A DNA stretch of 64,000 bases from JASFHF01 sp050123375 (GCA_050123375.1 JASFHF010000002.1:34733-98732); one strand, 5' to 3'. Numbered from the stretch's first letter, positions 16,184-25,581 are shown. Translations and numbers: made by a program. The notes: generated by a model not told the origin, from the letters alone.

Positions 16184-17304
16184 TGAAACGAGCACAATTA
16201 GATATCATATGTAAAGATCTGCAGAAAAAAATGGTTTTTATCATTGGTCCACGCCAAGTTGGTAAAACATGGTTAGCGAGGAAAATTGCTGAAAATTTTA
16301 ATTCTACAGCGTATTTAAATTATGATAGTCGCCAGGATCGTGAAATCATTCTTAATGAAAATTGGCTGCCAGATACAGATCTGCTTATTTTGGATGAGTT
16401 GCATAAAATGCCGGATTGGAAAAATTATATTAAAGGAGTTTATGATACCAAACCACGAAATTTAAAGATTCTTGTTACTGGAAGTGCGCGTTTAAATGTA
16501 TATAAAAATTTGGGTGATTCATTAGCAGGTAGGTTTTTTGCTCACAGACTTTTGCCTTTTTCTCCGGCAGAGTTAACTAAAATAAAACAAGTAATGGATT
16601 TAGATCATTTGTTGGCTAGAGGTGGGTTTCCTGAGCCATTTTTAGCAGAAGAAGATGTTGATGCTGATCGTTGGCGTATGCAGTATATTGATGATTTAAT
16701 TAGAACAGATGTGCTTGATTTTGAAAACATTAATAATTTAAAGGCACTTCAATTGACATTAGAGTTATTAAGAGAGCGTGTAGGATCACCAGTTTCTTTT
16801 AAATCAATTGCAGAAGATATAGGTGTGTCGCCCAATACTATTAAGAAGTATATTCAGATTTTTGAGGCTTTGTATATAGTTTTTAAAGTAACACCATATC
16901 ATAAAAATATTGCGCGCAGTTTATTAAAAGAACCCAAAATATATTTTTATGATGTTGGTATGGTAAAAGGTGCAGAGGCGGCAAGATTTGAAAATTTAAT
17001 TGCTGTGAGTTTGTTGAAATACGTTTATGCCAAAATAGATATTATGGCAGAGCATTATGCTTTGCATTATTTGCGAACTAAAGATGGCAGAGAGGTGGAT
17101 TTTGCTTTGGTAAAAGATGGGCAGATAGCGCAATTAATTGAAGCGAAATTAACAAATAATAGCTTAAGCAAGGATCTGTATTTTTTTGTGAAGAAATATA
17201 ATTTGCCAGCAGTGCAATTAGTAAAAAATCTTAAAAATGCTTGTGTGAAAGAAGGTGTTGAGATAAAACATGCGCGCAAATATCTTTGTGATTTAATGAT
17301 GTAG
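16183..17304 (+). CDS. AAA_14 / DUF4143 family ATPase
   Basis: A 373-residue ATPase of the AAA_14 family with C-terminal DUF4143. The Walker A motif is G-P-R-Q-V-G-K-T near residue 22, Walker B is L-L-I-L-D-E-L-H-K near 70, and sensor-like V-T-G-S-A-R-L-N-V follows. The C-terminal domain has the winged-helix-like S-V-S-F-K-S-I-A-E-D-I-G-V-S-P-N-T-I-K-K-Y and a PD-(D/E)xK-nuclease-like segment: E-V-D-F-A-L-V, then I-E-A-K-L. The family is widespread in bacteria with no agreed function. An in-frame ATG at 16165 lies within the operator and is rejected because the promoter would leave it untranscribed. Presence of the operator and lack of neighbours on the same strand suggest an autonomous, tightly controlled gene. 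Confidence 0.8.
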   Translation: MKRAQLDIICKDLQKKMVFIIGPRQVGKTWLARKIAENFNSTAYLNYDSRQDREIILNENWLPDTDLLILDELHKMPDWKNYIKGVYDTKPRNLKILVTGSARLNVYKNLGDSLAGRFFAHRLLPFSPAELTKIKQVMDLDHLLARGGFPEPFLAEEDVDADRWRMQYIDDLIRTDVLDFENINNLKALQLTLELLRERVGSPVSFKSIAEDIGVSPNTIKKYIQIFEALYIVFKVTPYHKNIARSLLKEPKIYFYDVGMVKGAEAARFENLIAVSLLKYVYAKIDIMAEHYALHYLRTKDGREVDFALVKDGQIAQLIEAKLTNNSLSKDLYFFVKKYNLPAVQLVKNLKNACVKEGVEIKHARKYLCDLMM

Positions 17305-17517
17305 CTATGAGTGGATTTGAGCGGTCTTGCGCCCTAAGAACCTCTATCGAGAAAAGACTTTCTCATTTGTTCTATAATGATACGTTTTCCTTTAACTAGG
17401 TAATTTCACTTAATAAGTATTTTCACGTATTCTAAATTAAGTTTTAAATTATAAAATACATACCATGATTGTTAATTTGGTTTCATTTTGTTTTATTCTA
17501 TGAGAAGAAGGTGCATT

Positions 17518-19899
17518 ATGTTGTCTTATAAAGAGTTGCTGAAAGTTAAAAAACAAATTAATAAAAAGCAAGAAGTAGGCAAGTTGTTTAAGTGGCTTGC
17601 TGATAATGATTTTACTTGGGATAGGCTGGTTATGTCTCTTGTTACAGGCATGCCTAAAAAAGATAAAAATGAATATGAAAATGCCAGGAAAGACTTAATG
17701 AAGAAGTTATTGAAAAAGCGTGATAGATTTGATATTAAGCTTTACAAACTGGCTGTAAAGAGCGTTTTTAAAGAGCTATTTAACAAAGAAATTGAATTAG
17801 AGAGAATTAATAAGGGGATGACAACGCGTGACAAGAAAACAAAAAAGCATAAATTATTGATGCGATGGTATATAATAAAAATATATGACGATACATCGGA
17901 TATAAATAATGATCCAAATCGACCTCATTGGAGAGTGATTGTTAAAGCGCCTGGCAGCAGAACCCCTACATCTGATATTGATACAACTATCAGCGTTTGC
18001 AGAGTCGGAGCATTGCCTGACGAATTAAATAAATATAAGGACTATGTAAATTTGATAAAAAATTCAGTTATCAAACATTTTTATCAAATTAGTAAAAAAA
18101 TATGTGGTATTAGTTCAAGTTTAAGTCGTGATTCTAACGTGTACCATGATGGATTTATGGAAAAATTATCTGTTGAAGGACGTGTTGATGATGAGCAAGA
18201 AAATCAGGATTATGCAAATTATGGAAAATTTCTTGGACACGAAAAATTTGATAAAAAAAATAGGATGTTGCGGTTGGGGTTGAGGTATAAACAGCTTTAT
18301 CAGAAACAAAAACGTATGAAGCATCAATATGAATATGCTGCTAGTTTGTTTTCGCTGAGATCTTATTTTGGAGAAAAAACAAAATTGTGGGAAAAGTTTA
18401 AGAGTTTATCTGCGAAAGAAATTAAAAGTTTATTAGGAGAAGGTGTAATTGATAAGTGTATAAGTGATTTTAAAGAAATTTGCCGGAATGTAGATGACTT
18501 TTATAAAGAGTATAAAGTTAGTTTAGAGAAGGAAATTTCAGAATTAAAAAAGGATAAGAGCAAAATAATTTGCAGCGATTTTAAAAAAAGCAAAAGAAAA
18601 ATGTTTTCAAAGATAGAAGAGAAGGACATTGAGGTCTTAGCAATGAACAAATTGTATGTGGAATATTTAAATGAAATTCCGCAACTTAATGAAGAAATTA
18701 ATAAATTACTCTCGGAAGAGGCTAAATACATATCAAAAATACAGGAAAGCGAGAGAATTTTATCTGATCTTAATTACTCAGTTAAAGAATTTGATGAAAT
18801 GACGTCGGAAAAAATAAAGAGAGGTAAGTTTAAAAATATTATAAGTGATACTGTAACAAAAAGAGATACTGCAAAAAAGACTCATGAAGATAATTTAGAA
18901 GAATATAAAAAATATTTGCTTAAAATATCAGATTTACAAAATAAAAAGCAAAGGGCGTTAATTAAAGCAAATATGTTTGCTAATGAAGCATATGTAAATC
19001 GTTCAGCTGTAATTCATGTGGTTAAAGGGCTGCAAAGTCATGATAAAGGCCAGACCTCTAAACAAGTAATAGTATGTTCAGCATTGCAGCAAATTGGTTT
19101 AAAATTATTGCATGCTAAAAAACAACGAAAAGAAGGTCTTTGTGAAGCAACTATCGCATATAAAAATGATAAATATTTATCGAGGGTTAATCATTTGTTT
19201 TTTAATGATGATAAGGAGGTGCTGAACACAGACAAACTTAAAAATATAGTAAATAATAGAAAAATTTCAAGCTTGGGTAATAAAATAATGGTGCTGTCAT
19301 TGTTAAGCGCAAAAGGAAAAGATAAAAATAAAGGCGCTGTAAAAAACAGACATTTTCGATATGATATTTATGATTACTATTTATTAAATTCAGCAGTGGA
19401 AATGATTAGAAAAGTGAAAAAAAATGAGAATATATTATACCATAATAAAAACGCAGCGGCACGGAAAATATTATACAAGCGTGTAAAATTTATGTACGAT
19501 CAAAAGAAAATTAAAAATTGTAAAATAAATAACTTCAAGGTGTTTGAAATAGCAAAATTAATACGAATGGCTGCTAAACTTATTGCAGATGGCTATGATG
19601 CAAAAATAATAGAAAAGAAAGGTTCGTGGGGTGAGCATAGAAAACAGGATAATAAAAATGAAATTGTAAAGAAAAAGCTAAAAAAGCCAAATCTTCAAGA
19701 TGTTAAAAAACAACAAAAAAATGAGGAAGATAAAAAAATTAGAAAAAATAAAAAAGTGATGAGAATTAGGGGGTCTAATTTTAACTATAAATCTAGCATT
19801 AATATTAATAAACAGCCAGAAGGCATAGATTGTTTTGAATTGAAAGATAACAACCATAATGGTAAAAGTGTGTTAAACATTGGTAGCTCTGGAAAGTAA
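17518..19899 (+). CDS. Large coiled-coil protein with nucleotidyltransferase-like motif, unknown
   Basis: A 793-residue protein, very Lys-rich. I do not recognise the family. Around residue 140-155, W-R-V-I-V-K-A-P-G-S-R-T-P-T-S-D-I-D-T-T resembles the G-S-x-x-x-x-S-D-x-D active-site motif of the DNA polymerase beta-type nucleotidyltransferase fold, preceded by a strand and followed by another (I-S-V-C-R-V). Residues about 330-500 are charged heptad-like helices (coiled coil). The tail from 710 is basic and low in complexity. The ATG at 17518 is preceded by AAGAAGGTG, a good ribosome site. No signal peptide. The gene sits in accessory DNA with TPR and LuxR genes. Large single proteins like this in Legionellales are often secreted effectors, but no secretion signal can be shown here. 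Confidence 0.75.
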   Translation: MLSYKELLKVKKQINKKQEVGKLFKWLADNDFTWDRLVMSLVTGMPKKDKNEYENARKDLMKKLLKKRDRFDIKLYKLAVKSVFKELFNKEIELERINKGMTTRDKKTKKHKLLMRWYIIKIYDDTSDINNDPNRPHWRVIVKAPGSRTPTSDIDTTISVCRVGALPDELNKYKDYVNLIKNSVIKHFYQISKKICGISSSLSRDSNVYHDGFMEKLSVEGRVDDEQENQDYANYGKFLGHEKFDKKNRMLRLGLRYKQLYQKQKRMKHQYEYAASLFSLRSYFGEKTKLWEKFKSLSAKEIKSLLGEGVIDKCISDFKEICRNVDDFYKEYKVSLEKEISELKKDKSKIICSDFKKSKRKMFSKIEEKDIEVLAMNKLYVEYLNEIPQLNEEINKLLSEEAKYISKIQESERILSDLNYSVKEFDEMTSEKIKRGKFKNIISDTVTKRDTAKKTHEDNLEEYKKYLLKISDLQNKKQRALIKANMFANEAYVNRSAVIHVVKGLQSHDKGQTSKQVIVCSALQQIGLKLLHAKKQRKEGLCEATIAYKNDKYLSRVNHLFFNDDKEVLNTDKLKNIVNNRKISSLGNKIMVLSLLSAKGKDKNKGAVKNRHFRYDIYDYYLLNSAVEMIRKVKKNENILYHNKNAAARKILYKRVKFMYDQKKIKNCKINNFKVFEIAKLIRMAAKLIADGYDAKIIEKKGSWGEHRKQDNKNEIVKKKLKKPNLQDVKKQQKNEEDKKIRKNKKVMRIRGSNFNYKSSININKQPEGIDCFELKDNNHNGKSVLNIGSSGK

Positions 19900-19900
19900 A

Positions 19901-19931
19901 TTCTCGATCACATGGAATTAGTGGTCGAGAA
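19901..19931 (+). terminator. Hairpin after the 793-residue gene
   Basis: TTCTCGATCAC pairs with GTGGTCGAGAA (one G-U pair) and is followed by AATTT. The T-run is weak, so it may attenuate between the two genes and also crowd the start of the next one. Confidence 0.45.
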
Positions 19932-19955
19932 AATTTGCAAGAAATCAACAGGAAG

Positions 19956-21191
19956 ATGGAACTTTTATTTAAGAATAATAGCTTTTGCAAGGCAAAATTT
20001 AAAATTCATAGCGAAAAAGTTTATATAGACAAATGGCTTTCAACAAAAACTGAGAAATTGAATATCAATGATATTAAGAAATCATTAAAACAGGCCAGGA
20101 AGTTATTAGAGTTGCGGAAATATGAGAATGCCAGGAAGTTATACATAGAAGTGTTAGATTTTTTTGTTGTTAAGCAACCAGTTCATAGATATCGCAACAA
20201 AAATGATTTTGCTGAAGCGTTTATAAATTTTGCAATGGTGATGCATTGTCTTGGTGAATCCAAGTTTGCTGAAAATGTGCTTTATGTATTTAGAAAATTT
20301 TATTCTAAAGAATTTGATAGTTTAATAGTGATTAATAAGGCTGAATACCATGGTGTTTTGGCGTATATTAAATATGTTAAATATGAACAAAGCAGGATAT
20401 TGCAGCAAAGATTTAACTATTTAAAAAAAGCTTTAGGTGATTTTACTATGGCTTATGAGTTAATTGATGAGGAATTAAAATTGATCAAATCCGATTTGAT
20501 TGATGAACACATCAAAAAGCTTGCTAAATTTGCTCATGGGCAAGGCACCGCATACTATTTTCTTGGTGATTGTTGTTTAGAGCAAAAAGATGATAAGGCG
20601 GCAGAAAAAAATTATAAGCAATCTGTAAGTAAATTTTTTTTAGCGTTATTATTAAGAACTTTGATTTATGGAGATAATGATGTTAACGTGGCTAGAAGCC
20701 ACCATAAATTAGCTACAGCTTTCATAAAATTAAGTAAACTTAAACTCGCTGGATACCATTTTAAAGAAGCACTTAAAATTCAGCGTAAATTACTTAATAA
20801 AGACCATCCCAATAGATGTGAAACAGAGCTTGCCTATAAAAGATTTATGCAATGTAAAGATAAAAAGGGGAATCAATATAAAGCGACTACTTATGCTGGA
20901 TTTTACGGTAGTAGAAGAAAAATGTATGATAATGGGAATATCAATTGTAGCGAATTTAATAAAATATTGGGTGAGTATCGCAAAAAAGGAATGTTTAAAA
21001 AACTTATCGGGTTGTTCAAAAATACTCGTAGTAATGAGACAAAGAAAACTATTATAAAATGTATAATTGCACCGAATGATAAAGATAGAACAAAGGTCAT
21101 AAATACTTATATGCTTGAGGACAAGAATAATGGCAGAAGATTTAATGAGGTTTTGAAAAAGGAATTACCAGGATTGAGATGGTTGAAATAA
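19956..21191 (+). CDS. TPR-repeat protein, unknown
   Basis: About 411 residues, mainly helical, with tetratricopeptide-like pairs: A-R-K-L-L-E-L-R-K-Y-E-N-A-R-K-L-Y-I-E-V-L near residue 45, A-Y-Y-F-L-G-D-C-C-L-E-Q-K-D-D-K-A-A-E-K-N-Y near 200, and S-H-H-K-L-A-T-A-F-I-K-L-S-K-L-K-L-A-G-Y-H-F-K-E-A-L-K-I-Q-R (kinesin-light-chain-like) near 250. The C-terminal 100 residues do not resemble TPR. The start is uncertain: a TTG at 19935 opens the same frame, and the ribosome site before the ATG at 19956 is too close to be ideal. It follows the 793-residue gene by 56 bases and could be its partner or chaperone; this is inference. Confidence 0.65.
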   Translation: MELLFKNNSFCKAKFKIHSEKVYIDKWLSTKTEKLNINDIKKSLKQARKLLELRKYENARKLYIEVLDFFVVKQPVHRYRNKNDFAEAFINFAMVMHCLGESKFAENVLYVFRKFYSKEFDSLIVINKAEYHGVLAYIKYVKYEQSRILQQRFNYLKKALGDFTMAYELIDEELKLIKSDLIDEHIKKLAKFAHGQGTAYYFLGDCCLEQKDDKAAEKNYKQSVSKFFLALLLRTLIYGDNDVNVARSHHKLATAFIKLSKLKLAGYHFKEALKIQRKLLNKDHPNRCETELAYKRFMQCKDKKGNQYKATTYAGFYGSRRKMYDNGNINCSEFNKILGEYRKKGMFKKLIGLFKNTRSNETKKTIIKCIIAPNDKDRTKVINTYMLEDKNNGRRFNEVLKKELPGLRWLK

Positions 21192-21992
21192 TCAATCAAA
21201 AATATCCGATGTAATTAATTTGACGTGTTTTAAAAAATTAATTTTTTTACGAGCATTTTCCAGATGGACTTCAATCGTTCGGTTAGAAATACCTATTAAT
21301 TTGCCGATTTCTTTGGCTGAAAGACCGTTGATTTTGTAATATACACATTCCATTTCTCTGGATGTCAGATAAGATAAGTCGGAATCGAAATAATATTTTG
21401 ATATTTTAGTTTCTTTGATAAATGTATCTTTGTTAACCGAATGTTTATTTGTTGGTAATTGTTTATTTGCTGGTATTTTAATAGCGTCCAAAGAAATTTC
21501 TCGTAATAAATCAGCAGTTTCTTGTTTGAAATAAAAGCAAAATCGTTGCAGCAATCCTGTATCGACATCATAAATTTTTGCATCCGGTGCGGCTATATCA
21601 TAGCATTCATAAAAATCGTCAAATTCATAAATGAACGCATATCCTTCATTAATAGATAAATTACGTAAAAACTTGTATATTTCAAATTCTGGTTTAGTAT
21701 CCATGTTGTTTTTTTCTATTTGCCAAGCTACTAGTTTTTTATTGACTTTTGAATTGTCTCCGTCCAACCAAGCGTACTTATACCAGCCATCACCATAAAA
21801 TAAATCAAGTACTTCGGGGTTGGTACATAACATAATCCGACGACCATCTTTGTGGATTCTAAGCAATCTGAAATAATTAGCATGAAAATGCTTGAATAAA
21901 GGTTTGCAAACGTTGATGACTTTGTTGGTAACGCTTTTAAAGCTTGATATATCAAACAACCTACACCTCAATCTCGAACTAATATTTACCAA
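21192..21992 (-). CDS. LuxR-type transcriptional regulator
   Basis: About 266 residues. The C-terminal 65 residues are a LuxR/GerE helix-turn-helix: L-T-S-R-E-M-E-C-V-Y-Y-K-I-N-G-L-S-A-K-E-I-G-K-L-I-G-I-S-N-R-T-I-E-V-H-L with all the usual positions. The N-terminal 180 residues resemble a PAS- or sensor-like alpha/beta domain but lack a receiver Asp pocket, so this is not a two-component response regulator. The start codon is unclear: the frame opens with TTG at 21992, and a TTG at 21959 has GAGG upstream. The stop abuts the end of the TPR gene on the other strand. The 130-base gap upstream has two palindromes (CCAAATATT/AATATTTGG and ATAAGTAA/TTACTTAT near 22009-22055), possible autoregulatory sites. 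Confidence 0.75.
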   Translation of the reverse strand: MVNISSRLRCRLFDISSFKSVTNKVINVCKPLFKHFHANYFRLLRIHKDGRRIMLCTNPEVLDLFYGDGWYKYAWLDGDNSKVNKKLVAWQIEKNNMDTKPEFEIYKFLRNLSINEGYAFIYEFDDFYECYDIAAPDAKIYDVDTGLLQRFCFYFKQETADLLREISLDAIKIPANKQLPTNKHSVNKDTFIKETKISKYYFDSDLSYLTSREMECVYYKINGLSAKEIGKLIGISNRTIEVHLENARKKINFLKHVKLITSDIFD

Positions 21993-22123
21993 AAGTTCCA
22001 GAATTAACCAAATATTCTATACGTAAAATATTTGGGTGTCTATAAGTAATTTTACTTATATGCATACGTAAGAGGAGATTAGCTAGAAATAAATCAACTA
22101 TTTATCGGGAAATTAAAATTTTC

Positions 22124-22903
22124 TCATTTTGTAAGCGAAGGATTTTTTGTGTCAGTTTTGTTCTGAATAGTTGAAATCTGTGCTAAGCATGCTTCAAGCT
22201 TGTTATTTGGAATGGTGAATTTAAAATACCAGTGATTGCGTTTACCATCATATTTGCCACCGTCATTCCAGGTTAAAAATTTAATTTCAGTAAGAGTATT
22301 TTTGATCGTAGGTATATAGTTTTTATAGTCATTGTGGTAAGCCACAGTGAAAACCGATTGTTGATCTTCTATTTTTAGGTGCATTATTGGTTTTTTTATT
22401 TTTTTATTTAATATGTTTTTTAAGATTCGATTTATTTGTGTCGCAAAATTTTTATATTTTTGTAAATTATCATTTTTGGGTTCTTTTTTAGTGGCAAAAA
22501 GATTGTTTTTGTTGTTATGTTTGTAGGTTTTGTTTAATAAAGGTGTGGGTTTTTTCTTTTGAGGGGATTTTTGCTTATTTCTTTTTTTTGTTTTTTTAAT
22601 GGGTTTTGGCTTTGAAGGTGATAGCTTATTATTTTTGATGCGAGGTTTTTTATATTTGCGCTTATTTTTGCGGAAATATATACATCCGCATCCGCATAAT
22701 ATGGTTGATATAGCTATTATAGTATTGCGCCAGAAAGAATCATTTTGTTTTTTAACCTCTAGTAATTTTTTATATTCTTCGTTAACATTCAAATATACTT
22801 TCTTTAGATGTGGTTTTAGTTCATTGGATTTTTTTATGCTTTCTATAAATTCTGTATATTTGGCTACTAATTTATATACCTGGTTGGAGTCATGACCCTG
22901 CAA
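22124..22903 (-). CDS. Membrane-anchored protein with basic linker, unknown
   Basis: About 259 residues. A helical N-terminal 50 residues is followed by one membrane helix (N-T-I-I-A-I-S-T-I-L-C-G-C-G-C-I-Y-F) and then a cluster of Lys/Arg (R-K-N-K-R-K-Y-K-K-P-R), so the C-terminal side is cytoplasmic. After a basic, proline-rich linker of about 60 residues there is a compact C-terminal domain with L-T-W-N-D-G-G-K-Y-D-G-K-R-N-H-W-Y-F-K-F. No family recognised. The frame begins with TTG; no better start is seen. It lies 21 bases downstream of the next gene on the same strand, and the two probably form an operon. Confidence 0.6.
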   Translation of the reverse strand: MQGHDSNQVYKLVAKYTEFIESIKKSNELKPHLKKVYLNVNEEYKKLLEVKKQNDSFWRNTIIAISTILCGCGCIYFRKNKRKYKKPRIKNNKLSPSKPKPIKKTKKRNKQKSPQKKKPTPLLNKTYKHNNKNNLFATKKEPKNDNLQKYKNFATQINRILKNILNKKIKKPIMHLKIEDQQSVFTVAYHNDYKNYIPTIKNTLTEIKFLTWNDGGKYDGKRNHWYFKFTIPNNKLEACLAQISTIQNKTDTKNPSLTK

Positions 22904-22924
22904 TTCTAAAAGTAAAATTTCTGT

Positions 22925-23674
22925 TTAGCGATGTTTGGCTTCACAGTTAACTAAAAATTTCAAATCTTCTTCATTTTGTGTGTTCTGAATTAGTGGCAGT
23001 TTAATAATGTCTAAAGCTTTACTTGCACACTCAATGATTTCAGTTAAGCATGTTGTTTCATCCAAATGATCAAGGCAATGTTTATCCAGCGATTTTAGAG
23101 AGTCTATATAGATGCTTAATAAGTGGGATAACATATACCGTTTTGGTGATATGTAATTGGATTTTGTCTCCGGGTAGTTTTGCATATATTTATTGAAGTA
23201 TGTTTCAGCTTGTTTTATTTTGCTTAGCAAATTTTCTGGTGAGTAATTTCGTGATTTTATGATTTCATATATATTGTGAGATGTTGTCAAAAATTGTTTT
23301 TTTGTTTTGAATATTTTTCGCAATTGTTTATTGTTTGCGGAGATTGAAATGGAATTTATTGCTTCACGATAATTTTTAATGTTCAAATGAGTTGGATGTT
23401 GATATGCGTTATATTCCTTTTTGATTTCGTCCTTAAAAAGTTTTTGATCGGTTTCTAATAAATTTGAGAATTTTCCCAGCGCTTCCTGCTGAGATTTTTT
23501 TATAAAAAATCTGTCTTTGTAATCTGGGTAATCTGGGTAATCTAGGTCATTATTATTTGTTTTACGATCTTGGTTGTTTGCTCCAATGTGTTTTGCGAAA
23601 GAGTAAACAAAATAGAAGAATCCAAAAGTTAGTATTAATTTAATGAGGTAATACGCGGGAGTTTTGTTGCTCAT
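22925..23674 (-). CDS. Membrane-anchored helical protein, unknown
   Basis: A 249-residue protein with one N-terminal membrane helix (L-I-K-L-I-L-T-F-G-F-F-Y-F-V-Y-S-F) followed by a polar, helical domain. A short repeat Y-P-D-Y-P-D-Y is seen near residue 45, encoded by a duplicated nine-base unit. The C-terminal part has several cysteines (C-L-D-H-L-D-E-T-T-C, E-C-A, N-C-E), which with the single anchor suggests that the domain could be periplasmic. No family recognised. It is first in the two-gene minus-strand operon with the 259-residue anchored protein, which has the same overall plan (helix, anchor, domain). Confidence 0.6.
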   Translation of the reverse strand: MSNKTPAYYLIKLILTFGFFYFVYSFAKHIGANNQDRKTNNNDLDYPDYPDYKDRFFIKKSQQEALGKFSNLLETDQKLFKDEIKKEYNAYQHPTHLNIKNYREAINSISISANNKQLRKIFKTKKQFLTTSHNIYEIIKSRNYSPENLLSKIKQAETYFNKYMQNYPETKSNYISPKRYMLSHLLSIYIDSLKSLDKHCLDHLDETTCLTEIIECASKALDIIKLPLIQNTQNEEDLKFLVNCEAKHR

Positions 23675-24033
23675 AACACACCCATTTGTTATTATTATAA
23701 TTGATGGTATTCTATCTTATGCAGCAAAAAAGTAATTTTGTTGACCATTTGTGATCAATAATTTAGCTTTATAAATTTTGCATTTTCTTCAATACGGATA
23801 TTTTGCAAATAAAATGTAAAAAATGGGTGTCATTTACCATAGGAAATTGTAGTAAGTTCTATCTAATTTTGTAGCTAATCTACAGTCATGCATATTTATA
23901 TGAAAGTTTGGAAAGCTTGCGGTTCTGCAAATTATTGGGGCAGAAAGTTAGGGGGATTTGGACATGTTTTATAATTACTCTAGCCCTTCCGTTTTATTAC
24001 TTTTACTTTAATTTACTATTATTTACTAAATGA

Positions 24034-24055
24034 TTTGCCACCCCATTGCCACCCC
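24034..24055 (+). promoter_or_regulatory. Integrase arm-like direct repeat, outside the left att core
   Basis: TTTGCCAC-CCCA-TTGCCAC-CCC lies 29 bases left of the 68-bp core at 24085. A close relative lies exactly 29 bases left of the right core (56554-56575), and a third copy at 24274-24296 precedes the integrase. Such paired repeats are typical integrase arm-binding sites. Otherwise the gap 23675-24084 shows no gene. Confidence 0.5.
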
Positions 24056-24084
24056 AAAAATTTATCCGGAATCGGCAGATCTCT

Positions 24085-24152
24085 ATAACCCCTTGATTTT
24101 ATTAATAGCTACGGGTGGGCTCGAACCACCGACCTCGGCATTATGAGTGCCG
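24085..24152. repeat. Left attachment core of the 32.5-kb island (tRNA-Met 3' fragment)
   Basis: The 68 bases from 24085 to 24152 are identical to 56605-56672. They contain the 3' 47 bases of the tRNA-Met gene (anticodon stem to acceptor, on the minus strand) plus 21 bases beyond its 3' end. The rest of the tRNA is missing here. This is the signature of site-specific integration into a tRNA 3' end. Confidence 0.9.
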
Positions 24153-24273
24153 AGATATATTAGCAAGAAATATTAGACAAAATTAAATAATATTAAAAAA
24201 CCTCTATTTTTCAAACAATTATACAGATTAGCTTTGCTTTTATTTATTATTGTATTATACTACGTAATAGTTA

Positions 24274-24296
24274 TTTTGCCACATTATTGCCACATT
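24274..24296 (+). promoter_or_regulatory. Integrase arm-like direct repeat, inside the island
   Basis: TTTTGCCACATT-A-TTGCCACATT: two TTGCCACATT units, 32 bases before the integrase ATG and identical in its units to 56554-56575. Confidence 0.5.
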
Positions 24297-24327
24297 GAAG
24301 GGTGTTATAAAATAGAGATTAATCAAA

Positions 24328-25554
24328 ATGAAAGCGATATTAACTAATACTTTTGTTTCAAAGCTGGAACCTAGTAAGCGGATGTATGATGTTTGGGATG
24401 AAAAATTAACAGGTTTTTTAGTTCGTGTATTTGCTAGTGGTGCTAAATCTTATCTTTGTTACTATAGGCATGAGGGCATTAAAAAAAATGTTACTATTGG
24501 TAGTGTGGAGCTATTTACAGTTTCTCAGGCGCGTGAAAAAGCTAGAATTATTTTAGGAAATGTTGCAAGTGGTATATTTTCAGATGCGGAAAAGAAAACG
24601 AAACAGGTTATAACACTAAAGAACTTTATTGAGCAAGAATATGAACCGTGGAGATTGTCTAATAGAAAAGATGGAAAAGCAGAAATTGATAAAATAAAAA
24701 CAAAATTTTTTGAACAGTTTGGATGTGTGCCATTAAATAAAATTGCTTTATTGACGGTGGAAAAATGGCGTTCTAAGAGGTTAAAAAATGGAATTTCAAC
24801 CTCGACAGTTAATAGAGATATTTCAGCATTAAAAGTAGTGTTTTCAAAGGCCTTAGAATGGGGGTTTATAGAACATAACCCTATAGTAAAATTAAAGACT
24901 TTAAGAGCAGATGATTCTGGGATCGTGCGATACTTGGAGGTAGAGGAAGAAATACGGTTAAGGCAGGCACTGGATGAACGAGAGGCGGGTTTAAGGGCAG
25001 CAAGAGAGAGAAGTAATGAGTGGCGCAAGGATCGTGGTTATTCTAAATGGCCAGGGTTTCAAGGAGATTATTTGAAGCCGATGGTGCTTCTATCACTTAA
25101 TACGGGTATACGAAAGGGAGAGTTATTAAACCTAATTTGGGAACACATCAATTTTAAAACCAAAATATTAATGTTACCTGGTAGTGCTACAAAAAGCGCT
25201 AAAAAAAGATATATACCACTGAATGGTGAGGCTTGTGAAATTTTAAAATATTGGCAGATGGTGTCAGGTAGGAAGAGAGGGTTGGTTTTTTTTAATCAAG
25301 AGGGGAAAAAATTTACTGACATCAAAAAGTCTTGGATATCATTAAGACAAGCTGCGAAAATTAAAAATTTTCGATGGCACGATATGCGACACCATTTTGC
25401 AAGTAAACTTGTGATGGCGGGGGTTGACTTAAATACTGTTAGAGAGCTTCTTGGGCACGCAGATATAAAAATGACCTTAAGGTATGCTCATTTAGCTCCC
25501 GAACACAAAGCTAGAGCAGTTGCTAAGTTGAAAAATCCGTTAATTGATTATTAA
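24328..25554 (+). CDS. Tyrosine recombinase / island integrase (P4-type, DUF4102 N-terminus)
   Basis: A 408-residue integrase. The N-terminal 80 residues fit the arm-binding DUF4102 domain (V-W-D-E-K-L-T-G-F-L-V-R-V, S-G-A-K-S-Y, I-G-S-V-E-L-F-T-V-S-Q-A-R), then a core-binding SAM-like domain near 105-190, and the catalytic domain. Catalytic residues: Arg in N-T-G-I-R-K-G-E-L, Lys in the K-S-A-K-K-R-Y-I-P-L turn, H-D-M-R-H-H (His and second Arg), H in L-L-G-H-A-D, and the nucleophile Tyr in M-T-L-R-Y-A-H. All are intact, so it is probably active. It sits 175 bases inside the left core with an AlpA-like gene convergent to it. This is the enzyme expected to have inserted the island into tRNA-Met. 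Confidence 0.92.
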   Translation: MKAILTNTFVSKLEPSKRMYDVWDEKLTGFLVRVFASGAKSYLCYYRHEGIKKNVTIGSVELFTVSQAREKARIILGNVASGIFSDAEKKTKQVITLKNFIEQEYEPWRLSNRKDGKAEIDKIKTKFFEQFGCVPLNKIALLTVEKWRSKRLKNGISTSTVNRDISALKVVFSKALEWGFIEHNPIVKLKTLRADDSGIVRYLEVEEEIRLRQALDEREAGLRAARERSNEWRKDRGYSKWPGFQGDYLKPMVLLSLNTGIRKGELLNLIWEHINFKTKILMLPGSATKSAKKRYIPLNGEACEILKYWQMVSGRKRGLVFFNQEGKKFTDIKKSWISLRQAAKIKNFRWHDMRHHFASKLVMAGVDLNTVRELLGHADIKMTLRYAHLAPEHKARAVAKLKNPLIDY

Positions 25555-25581
25555 TATGAAATATTTTGTTATTCTAATTTT

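Noticed and set aside
17518..23674. Type IV secretion or conjugation genes to explain effectors
   Set aside because: No dot/icm, tra or relaxase-like gene occurs in the window.
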